Below are positions 20,021 through 29,766 of a stretch of 64,000 bases of DNA, piece by piece; positions within the stretch are counted from its first letter, which is position 1; each line of letters starts with the position of its first letter. The notes under the pieces were generated by a model that ran no database searches, was not told where the DNA came from, and was given only the letters and a program-made list of their open reading frames with translations. Origin of the DNA: Variovorax dokdonensis (lineage in GTDB: Bacteria; Pseudomonadota; Gammaproteobacteria; Burkholderiales; Burkholderiaceae_C); contig NZ_JASZYV010000002.1 in the NCBI RefSeq assembly GCF_030316895.1, positions 248,001 through 312,000 on the forward strand, in the 5' to 3' direction. Made by a program: the position numbers and the translations under genes.

Positions 20021-21625
20021 TTACTTCAGGAACACGTCGTCCAGCGGCGATGCCGGTCCCCAGATCGACTGAGGCACGTTGCCCACCTTCTTGTTGGCCA
20101 CCGTGTGGTAGGGCGTGAGGTTGATGTAGACGATGGGCACTTCGTCCGTCACGATCTTCTCGAAGGCCGCGTAGTAGGCCTTGCGCTTGACCGGATCGAT
20201 GATGCTGCCGGCATCGTTGAGCAGCTGGTCGACCTTCGGATTGCTGTAGGACTGCGTGTTCGTCCAGATGATCGGCTTGATGTTGGTCGACAGGTAAGTG
20301 CGGTGCACGCCGATCACCGGGTCGCCCCAGTTGAAGACGTTGTCCATCGTCATGTCGAAGTCATGCGATGCGATGCGCTTGGCCCATGCGGGGAAGTCGG
20401 CGGACGCGCGCACCTCCACGGCGATGCCGACCTTCTTGAGTTGCGAGCGCAGGTATTCGGCAACGTTCTTCTGCTGCTCGTCGGACCCCGGCAGGTAGTC
20501 GATGGTCAGCTTGAAGCGCTCGCCGCCGTCGCCCATCTTGTAGCCAGCAGCATCGAGCATCTCGGCCGACTTCTTCAGATCCAGCGGGTACTTGACGACG
20601 TCGGGCACGGCGAACGGGCTGCTGGGCACGATCGGTCCGTCCGCCGGCGTGGCAAAGCCACCCATCAGTGCCTTGGTGATGAAGTTCTTGTCGATGGCCG
20701 TCGCAATGGCCTTGCGCACATTCACGTCGTTCAGCGGCTTCTTGGCGGTGTTGAAGGCCAGCCAGTTGATCGAGCCGATGCCTTCATAGCCCTTGTCCGT
20801 GATCTGCAGGTTCGGGTTGGCCTTCATGCGCTTGAGGTCCACCGCGTTGGACACATAGGGCACCAACTGGATGTCGCCACGCTCCACGCCCAGCACCAGC
20901 GTCTGGCTGTCGGGCGTGATGGTCATGATGAGCTTGTCCAGGTGCGGCTTGCCGGGCAGGAAGAACTTGTCGAACTTCTCCAGCACGATGCGCTGGCCGG
21001 GCTTGAACTCGGTGAGCTTGAAGGGTCCCGAGCCCACCACGTTCTGGCTGTTGCGCGGATGGTTCTTCAAGTCGGTGCCGTCGCCGTAGATGTGCTTGGG
21101 CAGGATCGGGCAAAGCGCCGGCGACATGGCCAGCACGATGGCAGGGTGCGGCGTGCTCATGCGGATGACGGCGGTGTGGGCATCGGGCGTGTCCACCTTT
21201 TCCACCGGCGCGAGCATGGTCGAGAAGGGATGGTTGGCCTTGATCGCCATGATGGAGAACGCCACGTCGGCCGAAGTGACGGGCTGGCCATCGTGGAAGA
21301 CGGCGTTCTTGCGCAGGTTGAGCGTGAGCGACTTGCCGTCTTCCGACAGCTTCCAGGTCTCGGCCAGATAGGGCTGGGCATTCCACTTGTCATCGAAGCG
21401 CAGCGGGCTGGCGAAGATCTGCGTCGAAGGCAGCGCGGTGGCGATGCCCGACTGCACGGCGCCGTTGAGGTGGCGTGGTGCCTGGCCGGTGCCGATGACC
21501 AGCGTGCCGCCTTCCTTCACCGCCTGCGCGGATGCGGGCAACGACAGCAGGCTCGTGCCGGCGACGAAGGCGGCAGCCGCGACGGCGAGCGCACGTCGGG
21601 AAAGAGAAAGGTTCAGGGTGCTCAT
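20021..21625 (-). CDS. Peptide-type ABC importer substrate-binding protein (family 5)
   Basis: The 534-residue periplasmic receptor has an N-terminal signal with a twin arginine (LSRRALAV) before a hydrophobic run ending PASAQA, so export could be Sec or Tat. The family-5 body shows GGTLVIGTGQ, YLAETWKLSEDGKSLTLNLR, VTSADVAFSI, FNTAKKPLNDVNVRKAIATA and a C-terminal lobe closing SPLDDVFLK. Ligands of this family range from dipeptides to glutathione, opines and nickel, so the substrate cannot be named. The start at 21625 was chosen by the signal peptide. It is the first transporter gene of the cluster. Confidence 0.92.
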   Translation of the reverse strand: MSTLNLSLSRRALAVAAAAFVAGTSLLSLPASAQAVKEGGTLVIGTGQAPRHLNGAVQSGIATALPSTQIFASPLRFDDKWNAQPYLAETWKLSEDGKSLTLNLRKNAVFHDGQPVTSADVAFSIMAIKANHPFSTMLAPVEKVDTPDAHTAVIRMSTPHPAIVLAMSPALCPILPKHIYGDGTDLKNHPRNSQNVVGSGPFKLTEFKPGQRIVLEKFDKFFLPGKPHLDKLIMTITPDSQTLVLGVERGDIQLVPYVSNAVDLKRMKANPNLQITDKGYEGIGSINWLAFNTAKKPLNDVNVRKAIATAIDKNFITKALMGGFATPADGPIVPSSPFAVPDVVKYPLDLKKSAEMLDAAGYKMGDGGERFKLTIDYLPGSDEQQKNVAEYLRSQLKKVGIAVEVRASADFPAWAKRIASHDFDMTMDNVFNWGDPVIGVHRTYLSTNIKPIIWTNTQSYSNPKVDQLLNDAGSIIDPVKRKAYYAAFEKIVTDEVPIVYINLTPYHTVANKKVGNVPQSIWGPASPLDDVFLK

Positions 21626-21690
21626 GAAGTTCACTCCGGGTTCAAGACAATCGATGGGGTTGCTGTGCAAGATGCGTTCCGCGTGCGGGC

Positions 21691-23094
21691 TCAGAGCACT
21701 TCGTCCTTGAGCCAGTACCACTTGTAGAGAAAGCTCTGGCCCATGCGGCGGAAGGGCGCGGCCCACTCGCCCTGCGCGGGAAAGGGCAGCGCATCGCGGT
21801 AGATCGGCAGGAGGTCGAAGGTCGGGTCGGACAGGCCCGCGATGCGTTGCGCCATGCGTCGACCGGCGTGCGCGGAGAACGAGACGCCGTTGCCGCCGTA
21901 GCCGAGCGCGTAGAAGATCTGCTGCTTCGCATCGGGCTGCATGACGCGCGGCATCATGTCGTGGCTCACGTCCACCCAGCCCCACCACGAGTGGTCGATC
22001 TGGATGCCCTTGAGGGCGGGAAACTTGCGCGCCAGGCCATCGGTGAGCAGCCGGTAGTGCGACTCGCGATGCGCGTCGGCGCCGGTGATGGCGCTGCGGC
22101 TGCCGATCTGAAGCCGGTTGCCCGGCAGCAGCCGGTAGTAGAAGCGCAGCGTGCGCGTGTCGGTGATGGCGATGCGGGTCTTGAAATTGGTGGCCTTCAA
22201 TTCGTCATCGGTCAGCGGGCGCGTGACCATCGAGTTCGACAGCACCGGGAAATAGCGGTTGGTGAGGCTGCGATGCAGCCCAGGCGCCGTGTATGCGCCG
22301 GTGGCGATGCCGACGGCACGCGCGCGCACCGTGCCGCCTGGCGTCTTGAGGTGATGCACGCCGTTCTTCGTCTCCCAGCCGATCACAGGGCTGGCGGGAT
22401 GCACGCGGGCGCCGGCTTCGCGCGCCATCTTCAGGTAGCCGTACGCGAGCTTGAGCGGATGGACCGAGATGCCTTCCGATTCGTACTGCGCGCCCACGGC
22501 ATCGTGGTCGTCGCACCAGTCGCGGCGCACCTCTTGCGCGCCGAGCATGCGCGCGTCGTAGCCGAAGTGCTTGCGCATCACCTCGGTCTCGTTGCGCAGG
22601 AACTCCATCTTCTTCTCGCGGTGCGCGATGAAGAGGTGTCCGCCCGGTTGCGCATCGCAATCCACTTGAGCGACGAGGTCGGTGAAGGTCTGGAAGCCCC
22701 AGCGGATCTCGGCATCGAGCTTCTTGGCCACATCCAGGCCCCAGCGTTCGATCCATTGCGAGCGGTAGAGACGTCCGCTGGCGTTCTGGCCCTGTCCGCC
22801 GTTGCGGCTGGTGCAGCCCCAGGCCACGCGGTTGGCTTCGAGCACGACGGCCTTGATGCCGTGTTCCCTGGCCAGGAAGAGGGCCGTAGCCAGGCCGGTG
22901 AAGCCCGAGCCGATGATGACCACGTCGGCGTCCATGTCCTGCGTGACGGGGCCGTCGTCGTCGGGCGGCGCGCCGGCCGATGCGGCCCACCAGGTGGGCG
23001 CGTAGTCGCGATTGCGGCCCGGTCCGTCCGATACCAGCGGGTCGTAGGCCGGGTCGTAGGCGGCGAACATTTCGCGAGAGGTGCTGATGCCCAT
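21691..23094 (-). CDS. FAD-dependent amine/amino-acid oxidoreductase (DAO superfamily, PuuB/OrdL-like)
   Basis: The 467-residue flavoprotein carries the dinucleotide motif VVIIGSGFTGLATA at about 57-70 and the DAO hallmark RNGGQGQNASGR. A later FAD-contact segment is GYGGNGVSFSAHAGRRMA near the C-terminus. The N-terminal 50 residues contain the Trp pair in PTWWAAS seen in gamma-glutamylputrescine oxidase relatives. It probably oxidises a C-N bond in the compound imported by the adjacent ABC system. It lies 14 bases after the NTF2-like gene and 65 before the receptor gene. The substrate is unknown. Confidence 0.87.
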   Translation of the reverse strand: MGISTSREMFAAYDPAYDPLVSDGPGRNRDYAPTWWAASAGAPPDDDGPVTQDMDADVVIIGSGFTGLATALFLAREHGIKAVVLEANRVAWGCTSRNGGQGQNASGRLYRSQWIERWGLDVAKKLDAEIRWGFQTFTDLVAQVDCDAQPGGHLFIAHREKKMEFLRNETEVMRKHFGYDARMLGAQEVRRDWCDDHDAVGAQYESEGISVHPLKLAYGYLKMAREAGARVHPASPVIGWETKNGVHHLKTPGGTVRARAVGIATGAYTAPGLHRSLTNRYFPVLSNSMVTRPLTDDELKATNFKTRIAITDTRTLRFYYRLLPGNRLQIGSRSAITGADAHRESHYRLLTDGLARKFPALKGIQIDHSWWGWVDVSHDMMPRVMQPDAKQQIFYALGYGGNGVSFSAHAGRRMAQRIAGLSDPTFDLLPIYRDALPFPAQGEWAAPFRRMGQSFLYKWYWLKDEVL

Positions 23095-23108
23095 GGTCGT
23101 GCTCCCGA

Positions 23109-23510
23109 TCAGGCCGCTGGCAGCGGAGGACGGTTCTTGCGGAACACGTTCTTGACGAGGATCTTTCCGTCCTTGAAGACGAACAGGTCGACGCCATCCG
23201 CTTCGATGCGGCTGCCGTCGGCGGCCGTGCCGGTGAACGTCCATTCCGAGACGCCGCGATCGCCAGCGACGAAGTGACGGCCATTGCGCCACTGCGCATC
23301 CGGAAAGTTCTTCCAGGCCGATTCGAAGGCGGCGGCGACGGCCTCGTGCCCGCTGTGACGGTCGCCGCAGGCCAGTGGCCCGGCGGCAGTCTCGAACACG
23401 CACTCGGCATGCATGAAGGACATCAATGCCGGCAAGTCGTGCCGGTTCCAGGCGTCGGAAAAGGCGGCGAGCATCTCGACGCTGGCGGGTGCGTATTCGG
23501 CGGAAGACAT
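23109..23510 (-). CDS. NTF2-like / SnoaL-fold protein
   Basis: The 133-residue protein has the NTF2-like cone fold pattern. It starts with a helix (VEMLAAFSDAWNRHDLPALMSFM), then ECVFETAAGPL, a Trp-rich strand region (RNGRHFVAGDRGVSEWTFTGT) and a final strand VDLFVFKDGKILVKNVFRKN. Proteins of this fold act as isomerases, cyclases or small-ligand binders; a catalytic role cannot be assigned. As the first gene facing the MocR regulator it is likely the leader of the ten-gene transcript. Confidence 0.82.
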   Translation of the reverse strand: MSSAEYAPASVEMLAAFSDAWNRHDLPALMSFMHAECVFETAAGPLACGDRHSGHEAVAAAFESAWKNFPDAQWRNGRHFVAGDRGVSEWTFTGTAADGSRIEADGVDLFVFKDGKILVKNVFRKNRPPLPAA

Positions 23511-23692
23511 GGCTTGGAAATGGGCTCTCTGAAAGTGGCGCGAAAGATGCAGTGCAGTCTAGAAATCGAACCGCGATACCCATAGAGCCAGATGCCACCG
23601 ATCGATCAAGCCACCGGCCGCCGGCCGCGCACCAAAGCGGGGAGTACGCCCTGGATGCGTGCGCTTTCACGCAATGACGAAGGGGCGTGCAC
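23511..23692. promoter_or_regulatory. Divergent control region between the ten-gene cluster and its MocR regulator
   Basis: The 182-base gap holds the promoters of both divergent units. It contains an ATACCCATAGAGCCAGATG stretch (23576-23594) and a ATCGATC half-dyad near 23600-23606, but no clear repeated operator that I can defend. MocR regulators usually bind direct repeats overlapping such divergent promoters. Confidence 0.4.
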
Positions 23693-25246
23693 ATGAGCCA
23701 GCCGATGGAGCAACCCTTGTGGGCGCGGCTGTTCCAGCTGCCCGATCAGCCGGGCCTGCCGATCCAGGTGCGGTTGCGTGCGGTCGTGGTGCAGGCGATC
23801 CTCGACGGCCGCCTGGGCCCGGGGACCGGCTTGCCTTCTTCGCGTGATCTGGCGCAGGCGCTGGGCCTGAGTCGCAACACCGTCACCGCGGCCTACGAGC
23901 AATTGGTGGAAGAAGGCTTTCTGGAATCGCGTCCGCGACGTGGCGTGTTCGTGGCGGCCAACGCGGCATTGGCGCGCGCCGATGTCCCTGCACTTCAGCA
24001 GGACCCGTTTCGTGCCACCAGCGGCACCGCATCCCAGCGGCCTCCGGATTGGCGCGAGCGCGTGCTGCGTTCGCAGGCCGAGCGGCCCACGCTGGCCAAG
24101 CCGCGGGACTGGCACGCCTATCCCTATCAATTCATCTACGGCACCTACGACCCCGAACTCTTTCCGACCGACGACTTCCGCGAGTGCTGCGTGCGCAGCC
24201 TGAGCCGCGTGCAACTGCCGCACTGGACGCCCGACTTCGAGAAGGTGGACGTGGAGGCGCTGGTCGAACAGATCCGCCAACGCCTGCTTCCGCAGCGCGG
24301 CGTGTTCGCACTGCCCGAGGAGATCCTCATCACCGTCGGCTCGCAGCATGCGTTCTATCTGCTGGCCGAAGCGCTGTTCGATCGAAGCACGCGCGTCGGC
24401 CTGGAGGAGCCGGGCCATCCGCATGCGCGCAACTCGTTTTCGGTGCGCGATCCGCAGATGGTCAACATCGCGGTGGACGATGACGGCCTCGTGGTCGACG
24501 CCATGCCGAACGTCGACTACGTCTTCGTCACGCCCTCGCACCAGAGCCCGACCACGCGCACGCTGAGCCTGGAGCGGCGGCAGTGGCTGTTGCGCAAGGC
24601 CGAACTGCAGGACTTCGTCATCATCGAAGACGACTACGAGTCCGAGAACCTGTATGCCGGCGCGCCCATGCCGGCACTCAAGAGCCTGGACACCAGCGGT
24701 CGCGTGATCTACATCGGATCGCTCTCCAAGAGCCTTTCTCCCGCGCTGCGCCTGGGCTACATCGTGGCGCCGCGCGAACTGATCGCCGAGTTGCGCGTGT
24801 TGCGTCATGCGCAGGTGCGCCACCCCAGCGCGTTTCTGCAGCACGCCTATGCGCTCTTTCTTTCGCTGGGGCATCACGAGTCGCATGCGCGGCGCGTCAA
24901 CGCGATCGTCCAGGAACGCCTGGCGCGCGTGGGCGACGCGTTGCAGCGCCACCTGCCGGACTTTCAATTCACGCCGCCGCAGGGTGGCGCCTCGGTCTGG
25001 GTCGAAGGGCCCGCGTGGCTCGATTCCGCAGAGTTGGCCGACGTGGCCCGCACGCACGGCGTGCTGATCGAGGCGGGGCGGGCCTTCTACGACCGCCCGC
25101 CCTATCCGTGTCCGCAGTTCAGGCTGCGTCTGTCTTCGATCTCCGGGGCGCAGATCGACGCCGGCATCCATGCGCTGGCGCTGGCCGTGCAGGAGTTGGC
25201 TGCGGCGCGCGGCATCCGCCGCGGTGGCGGCGGGCTCGTGCATTGA
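23693..25246 (+). CDS. MocR/PdxR-family regulator (GntR helix-turn-helix fused to aminotransferase fold)
   Basis: The 517-residue fusion has an N-terminal GntR winged helix (LPSSRDLAQALGLSRNTVTA, about residues 42-61). A linker leads into a type I PLP aminotransferase-like domain with the PLP-binding Lys in IGSLSKSLSPALRLGY and the Asp of VIIEDDYESE. Such proteins sense PLP-reactive amines or amino acids. The ATG at 23693 has AAGGGG seven bases upstream and is preferred over a GTG at 23687. Being divergent from the ten-gene cluster, it is the likely regulator of it, hinting at an amine- or amino-acid-type inducer. Confidence 0.92.
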   Translation: MSQPMEQPLWARLFQLPDQPGLPIQVRLRAVVVQAILDGRLGPGTGLPSSRDLAQALGLSRNTVTAAYEQLVEEGFLESRPRRGVFVAANAALARADVPALQQDPFRATSGTASQRPPDWRERVLRSQAERPTLAKPRDWHAYPYQFIYGTYDPELFPTDDFRECCVRSLSRVQLPHWTPDFEKVDVEALVEQIRQRLLPQRGVFALPEEILITVGSQHAFYLLAEALFDRSTRVGLEEPGHPHARNSFSVRDPQMVNIAVDDDGLVVDAMPNVDYVFVTPSHQSPTTRTLSLERRQWLLRKAELQDFVIIEDDYESENLYAGAPMPALKSLDTSGRVIYIGSLSKSLSPALRLGYIVAPRELIAELRVLRHAQVRHPSAFLQHAYALFLSLGHHESHARRVNAIVQERLARVGDALQRHLPDFQFTPPQGGASVWVEGPAWLDSAELADVARTHGVLIEAGRAFYDRPPYPCPQFRLRLSSISGAQIDAGIHALALAVQELAAARGIRRGGGGLVH

Positions 25247-25431
25247 GGCTGCGCCTGGCCGCGTGCGTCGCGGCTGCCCCGAACCGGTGCCGCGCGCTGA
25301 CGCGCCGCACCAGCCGGGTGCCGCTTTGCGCCGTCTGGCTCCACCGAAGGCGCGGCGCTGGCACTTGGTGGCATGGCGCTTGCGCCGCACAGTCAATTGC
25401 GCAAATCGATCAACCTTCGTTGGAGCTTCCC

Positions 25432-26448
25432 ATGACGACATTCGCCCCTCGACTTCTTGCCGCTGCGGTACTGTCCGCCATCGCTTTCGGCGCACATGCG
25501 CAGGCCAAGGAGGTGACCATCGCCCACCAGGACATGGTGGTGCCCTGGCGCTATGCCCAGGTGACCGGCGAGATCGAGAAATCGACCGGCTACAAGATCA
25601 ACTTCCGCAAGTTCGGCGGCGGCGGTGACGTGATCCGCGCCATGGCCTCGGGACAGGTGCAGATCGGCGAGGCAGGTTCGGCCGGCGTGGCCTCGGCACT
25701 GTCGCAAGGCATGCCGGTCGAACTGGTCTGGATCCTCGACGACATCGCCAGTGCAGAGGCCATGGTCGTGCGAAATGGTTCCGGCGTGAACGCCGTGGCC
25801 GACCTCAAGGGCAAGAAGATCGGTGTTCCCTTCACGTCCACCACCCACTTCCACACGTTGGTGGCCTTGCAGGCGGCGGGGGTCAATCCTTCGGATGTGA
25901 AGATCCTCAACATGCGCCCGCCCGAGATTGCTGCGGCCTGGGAGCGCGGCGACATCGACGCCACCTTCGTGTGGGAGCCCGTGCTCTCCAAGGTCAAGGC
26001 CACTGGCAAGCAGATCGTCAGCTCCGGCCAGATCTCCAAGGACACCGGCAAGGCCACCTTCGACGGCATCATCGCCAACAAGCCCTGGGCCGATGCGAAT
26101 GCCGACTTCATGGTGAAGTTCCTGTCGGCCATCGCCAAGGCCGACGCCAGCTACCGTGCCAACACGGCGCAGTGGAGCGTGGGCTCGCCGATGGTCAAGG
26201 CGGTGGCACAGGTCACCGGCGCTGCCGAAGCCGACGTGCCGCCTGCCATGGCGCTCTACCGCTTCGTGCCGCCAGCCGAGCAGGCTTCGCCCACCTGGCT
26301 GGGCGGAGGCGCCAAGGGTGGCGCGGCCCAGTCTCTGGCGGCCACCGCAGCGTTCCTCAAGACGCAAGGCACGATCGCCAATACGCTGCCCGACTACAGC
26401 GTGGGCGTGAACCCGGCGTATGCGGCCAAGGCCGTCGTGGCGCCCTGA
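25432..26448 (+). CDS. tauA: Taurine/sulfonate-type ABC transporter substrate-binding protein
   Basis: The 338-residue receptor has a signal peptide (residues 1-22, ending AFGAHAQA). Its TauA-like body reads [56 protein letters not shown] and [22 protein letters not shown]. These blocks match TauA more closely than SsuA, so taurine or a similar sulfonate is the best guess. The start was set by the signal peptide. It is followed at four bases by the ATPase gene, then the permease. No taurine dioxygenase gene is nearby. A TTGCGC/GCGCAA dyad at 25380-25404 lies just upstream. Confidence 0.88.
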   Translation: MTTFAPRLLAAAVLSAIAFGAHAQAKEVTIAHQDMVVPWRYAQVTGEIEKSTGYKINFRKFGGGGDVIRAMASGQVQIGEAGSAGVASALSQGMPVELVWILDDIASAEAMVVRNGSGVNAVADLKGKKIGVPFTSTTHFHTLVALQAAGVNPSDVKILNMRPPEIAAAWERGDIDATFVWEPVLSKVKATGKQIVSSGQISKDTGKATFDGIIANKPWADANADFMVKFLSAIAKADASYRANTAQWSVGSPMVKAVAQVTGAAEADVPPAMALYRFVPPAEQASPTWLGGGAKGGAAQSLAATAAFLKTQGTIANTLPDYSVGVNPAYAAKAVVAP

Positions 26449-26452
26449 GACC

Positions 26453-27238
26453 ATGTCTGGCCTGCGCATCGAGAACGTCGGCGTGACCTACGCCGGCGCC
26501 AATGGCAAGGACGTGGTGGCGCTGGAGCGCGTGGACCTGAACTTCGCGCGCGGCGAGTTCGTGGTGGCCGTGGGCGCCTCGGGCTGCGGCAAGACCACGC
26601 TGCTGTCTTCCATCGCGGGCTTCATGTCGCCCAGCGAGGGCCACATCTTCGTCAACGGCCGGCACGTCGACGGGCCCGGCGCCGATCGGGGCGTCGTGTT
26701 CCAGAAGCACGCACTCATGCCCTGGCTGAACGTGATCGACAACGTGGCCCTTGGGCTGCGAATGCGTGGTGTGGGCAAGAGAGAGCGCCACGACCTCGCC
26801 ATGAAACAGATCCGCGCGGTGGGCCTGGAGCGCTATGCGACGCAGGCCGTCTATCAGCTCTCGGGCGGGCAGCAGCAGCGCGTGGGCATTGCGCGCGCGC
26901 TGGCTTCCGATCCGGCCATGCTGCTGATGGACGAGCCCTTCGGCGCCCTGGACTCGCTGACGCGCGAGCAGGTGCAGGAGCTGGTGCTGCAGATCTGGGC
27001 GAGGGAAGCCAAGCTGTGCTTCTTCATCACGCACGATGTGGAAGAGGCGCTGTTTCTGGCCACCGAATTGATCGTGATGACGCCTTCGCCGGGGCGAGTG
27101 GCGCGGCGCTATCAGCTCGATTTCGGCCGGCAGTACGTGGCGGGCGGCAACGCCCGTGCCATCAAGTCGCAGCCCGAGTTCATCCGGTTGCGAGAGGAAG
27201 TGATCGACGCCATCCACGCCGGCGTGGTGGTTCATTGA
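26453..27238 (+). CDS. tauB: Taurine/sulfonate-type ABC transporter ATP-binding protein
   Basis: The 261-residue ATPase has Walker [12 protein letters not shown], the Q-loop in [15 protein letters not shown], the signature [15 protein letters not shown], Walker [12 protein letters not shown] and the His switch [13 protein letters not shown]. This is the SsuB/TauB pattern. The ATG at 26453 lies four bases after the receptor stop. The gene ends one base before the permease's alternative start, so the three genes form an operon. Confidence 0.9.
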   Translation: MSGLRIENVGVTYAGANGKDVVALERVDLNFARGEFVVAVGASGCGKTTLLSSIAGFMSPSEGHIFVNGRHVDGPGADRGVVFQKHALMPWLNVIDNVALGLRMRGVGKRERHDLAMKQIRAVGLERYATQAVYQLSGGQQQRVGIARALASDPAMLLMDEPFGALDSLTREQVQELVLQIWAREAKLCFFITHDVEEALFLATELIVMTPSPGRVARRYQLDFGRQYVAGGNARAIKSQPEFIRLREEVIDAIHAGVVVH

Positions 27239-27251
27239 CATGGGAGTCGTC

Positions 27252-28142
27252 ATGCACGATCTGGCCATGGCGCCATCGGAATCGCCCAAGCCCGCGACTG
27301 GCGCGGCACCTGCTTCGGCGCCCGCATCGCCCGTATCGCCCACCCGCAAGGTGCACGGCCATCGCCGGCCGGGCGAGGGGAGCACGACCGTCATCAGCAT
27401 CGCCACGGTGCTGGTGCTTTGCCTGCTGTGGTGGGCGGCGGCGCATTTCGCCTGGCTACCGCCGCTGGTGCTGCCGTCTCCGGGTTCGGTGTGGGACGCG
27501 TTCGTCGCCGCGGTGAAAGGACAGGGCCAGGGCGGCAAGCCGCTGCTGGAGCACTTCCTGTGGAGCCTCGGGCGCGTGTTCGGCGCGTTTGCACTGGCCT
27601 GCGTCACCGCCATTCCGGTGGGCATCCTGATGGGTGTGTCGCGCACGATGCGCGGCGTGTTCGACCCGGTCATCGAGTTCTACCGGCCGCTGCCGCCGCT
27701 GGCTTACCTGCCGCTGGTCATCATCTGGTTCGGCATCGAAGAGACGTCGAAGGTCGTGCTGATCTACCTGGCCTGCTTTGCGCCACTGGCCGTGGCGGCG
27801 CGCGCCGGCGTGCGTTCGGTCGGCAGCGAGCAGATCAACGCTGCGCTGTCGATGGGCGCCAATCGCTGGCAGGTGGTGCGCCACGTGGTGCTGCCCGCAG
27901 CCATGCCGGACATCCTGACCGGCATGCGCATCGCGATCGGCTTCGGCTGGACCACGCTCGTGGCCGCCGAGATGGTGGCGGCCACCGCGGGCCTGGGGCA
28001 ACTGGTGCTCAACGCATCGAACTTCCTGCGCACCGACGTGGTGGTGATGGGCATCATCGTCATTGGCATCGTCGCCTTGCTGTTCGATCTGCTGATGCGA
28101 CGCATCGAAGGCTGGGTGGTGCCCTGGAAGGGCCGCATGTAG
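27252..28142 (+). CDS. tauC: Taurine/sulfonate-type ABC transporter permease
   Basis: The permease has an extended proline/alanine-rich N-terminus, a first membrane helix (VLVLCLLWWAAAHFAWLPPL), then five helices and the coupling segment INAALSMGANRWQVVRHVVLPAAMPDIL. WTTLVAAEMVAATAGLGQLV is typical of TauC. Two ATGs are possible; that at 27252 has GGGAG five bases upstream, whereas the one at 27240 lacks a good site, so 27252 (296 residues) is given. The usual TauC length is near 275. Confidence 0.9.
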   Translation: MHDLAMAPSESPKPATGAAPASAPASPVSPTRKVHGHRRPGEGSTTVISIATVLVLCLLWWAAAHFAWLPPLVLPSPGSVWDAFVAAVKGQGQGGKPLLEHFLWSLGRVFGAFALACVTAIPVGILMGVSRTMRGVFDPVIEFYRPLPPLAYLPLVIIWFGIEETSKVVLIYLACFAPLAVAARAGVRSVGSEQINAALSMGANRWQVVRHVVLPAAMPDILTGMRIAIGFGWTTLVAAEMVAATAGLGQLVLNASNFLRTDVVVMGIIVIGIVALLFDLLMRRIEGWVVPWKGRM

Positions 28143-28160
28143 GCCTGCCCCTGCAGGCTT
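28143..28160 (+). terminator. Short hairpin after tauC (weak terminator candidate)
   Basis: GCCTGC, four-base loop, GCAGGC form a perfect 6-bp stem immediately after the tauC stop, followed only by TTGTC. The stem is GC-rich but the T-run is poor, so it may be an RNA 3' end stabiliser or a weak terminator. Confidence 0.3.
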
Positions 28161-28241
28161 GTCGCGATCCCGCTATAACCGGCGCTCGTGGCCGGCCGCG
28201 CCGGCCTTTGCAAATGCATGACGCACGCAAAGGAACACCTC

Positions 28242-29372
28242 TTGAGCGCCCTCTTCTCTTCGCTTGACCTCGGCCCTCTGACGCTGTGCAACCGCATCGT
28301 CATCGCGCCCATGTGCCAGTACTCCTGCTTGGACGGCAATGCCGGTGACTGGCACTTCGTGCATCTGAACCAGCTGGCGATGTCGGGCGCGGGGCTGCTG
28401 ATCATCGAGGCCACGGCCGTCGAGGACATCGGCCGCATCACGCTGGGCGACCTGGGGCTGTACAGCGACGACAACGAAGCGGCGCTCGCCCATGTCCTCG
28501 AGGCCATGCGGCGGTTCTCGTCGATGCCCATCGGCATCCAGCTCGGCCATGCCGGGCGCAAGGCATCGAGCCACGTGCCCTGGCAGGGCGGCGCGAGCCT
28601 CAAGCCCGAGGAAGGCGCCTGGACCACCTGCGCACCTTCCGCCTTGCCGCATGCGCAAGGCGAGCCCGCGCCGGTGGCCTTGGACGATGCGGGGCTGGCC
28701 CGCATCAAGGCGGCGTTCGTACAGGCGGCGAAGCGTGCACAGCGCCTGGGTGTGCAGTTGATCGAGTTGCATGCGGCCCACGGCTACCTGCTGCACCAGT
28801 TTCTTTCGCCTGTCTCGAACCAGCGCACCGATGCCTATGGCGGCTCGCTGGAGAACCGGATGCGCTTTCCGCTGGAAGTGTTCGATGCGGTGCGCGCGGC
28901 GGTCTCTCGTGATGTCGCGGTAGGCCTGCGCATCTCGGCGACCGATTGGCTGGAAGGCGAAGCCGGCCTGCCGAGCTGGGACGTCGAGCAAAGCGCGGTG
29001 CTGGCCACGGAGATGGCACAGCGCGGGGCCGATTTCATCCATGTTTCTTCCGGTGGCGTCTCGCCGCTGCAGAAGATCGCGCTCGGGCCCGGCTACCAGG
29101 TGCCGTTCGCCCGGCGGATCCGGCAGGCCTGCGGGCTGCCGACCATCGCGGTGGGGCTCATCACCGAGCCGGCCCAGGCCGAGGCCGTCATTGCCGAAGG
29201 CGACGCGGATGCCATTGCCATCGCCCGCACCATTCTTTTCGAGCCGCACTGGCCTTGGCGCGCGGCCGGCGAGCTGGGCGCCAGCGTGGAAGCACCGCCG
29301 CAGTACTGGCGCTCGCAGCCGCGCGACCTCAAGGCCGTGTTCGGCCCCGACGCGCGCATCGGTCAGCGCTGA
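28242..29372 (+). CDS. Old Yellow Enzyme family NADH:flavin oxidoreductase (YqjM/XenA-like)
   Basis: This FMN-dependent ene-reductase starts SALFSSLDLGPLTLCNRIVIAPMCQYS, where the Cys in MCQYS is the flavin-tuning cysteine of the thermophilic-like (YqjM) class. The substrate-binding His pair is in ELHAAHGYLLHQFLSP, followed by NQRTDAYGGSLENRMRF, and a phosphate-binding end VGLITEPAQAEAVI. The TTG at 28242 is preferred because AAAGGAA lies six bases upstream and family proteins begin with this Ser-Ala-Leu-Phe; an ATG at 28218 would add eight residues. It reduces activated C=C bonds. Whether it belongs with tauABC is unclear, since a hairpin separates them. Confidence 0.9.
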   Translation: MSALFSSLDLGPLTLCNRIVIAPMCQYSCLDGNAGDWHFVHLNQLAMSGAGLLIIEATAVEDIGRITLGDLGLYSDDNEAALAHVLEAMRRFSSMPIGIQLGHAGRKASSHVPWQGGASLKPEEGAWTTCAPSALPHAQGEPAPVALDDAGLARIKAAFVQAAKRAQRLGVQLIELHAAHGYLLHQFLSPVSNQRTDAYGGSLENRMRFPLEVFDAVRAAVSRDVAVGLRISATDWLEGEAGLPSWDVEQSAVLATEMAQRGADFIHVSSGGVSPLQKIALGPGYQVPFARRIRQACGLPTIAVGLITEPAQAEAVIAEGDADAIAIARTILFEPHWPWRAAGELGASVEAPPQYWRSQPRDLKAVFGPDARIGQR

Positions 29373-29393
29373 GCGGCTGGATGGAAGGCCCGC

Positions 29394-29674
29394 TCAGACC
29401 GGGCGCGTTTCCAGCCCTTCCATCGCGTAGCGCGCGGCCTTGCGCCGCAGTTCAGGCGCCAGCAGTGACGGTGGAACTGGCGTCGCAGATGAAAGGACTC
29501 CATTTTGGCCAGCGCCTGCACACGCTCGGTCGATGTCACGAAGCCCGGCGTCTTGCTGGTCCATTCTTCGGTGCCTTGCCTGAGCAGGCGCGCCAATGCA
29601 TCGTGGTTCTCGGGGGCCACGGTGAAGATGTTGATCAACGTGACGAGCTTGTCGTCCGAAGTGGCTTTCAGCAT
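29394..29674 (-). pseudogene. Decayed antibiotic-biosynthesis-monooxygenase (ABM) family gene
   Basis: From the ATG at 29674 the frame reads LVTLINIFTVAPENHDALAR and EEWTSKTPGFVTST, the N-terminal half of an ABM-fold protein. It then loses family resemblance. In another frame, bases 29394-29460 read APELRRKAARYAMEGLETRPV then stop, which looks like the original C-terminus. The central ABM strands (the usual LHRSLDG...YAQW region) are missing or scrambled. The simplest reading is an internal deletion plus frameshift. A short functional ORF in the first frame is possible but would lack the second half of the fold. Confidence 0.55.
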
Positions 29675-29766
29675 GTCTTGTGCTCCTCGGGCCCGGAAGT
29701 CGGCCCGCCTCTGCATAGACGACGCCCGCCCTCCCGATTCATCGGTCGAGCCGGGGCTGTTACAAA

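Noticed and set aside
25432..28142. A sulfur regulon linking tauABC with the alkylsulfatase operon
   Set aside because: The two are 13 kb apart, have different nearby regulators, and no shared operator is seen; the link rests only on sulfur content.
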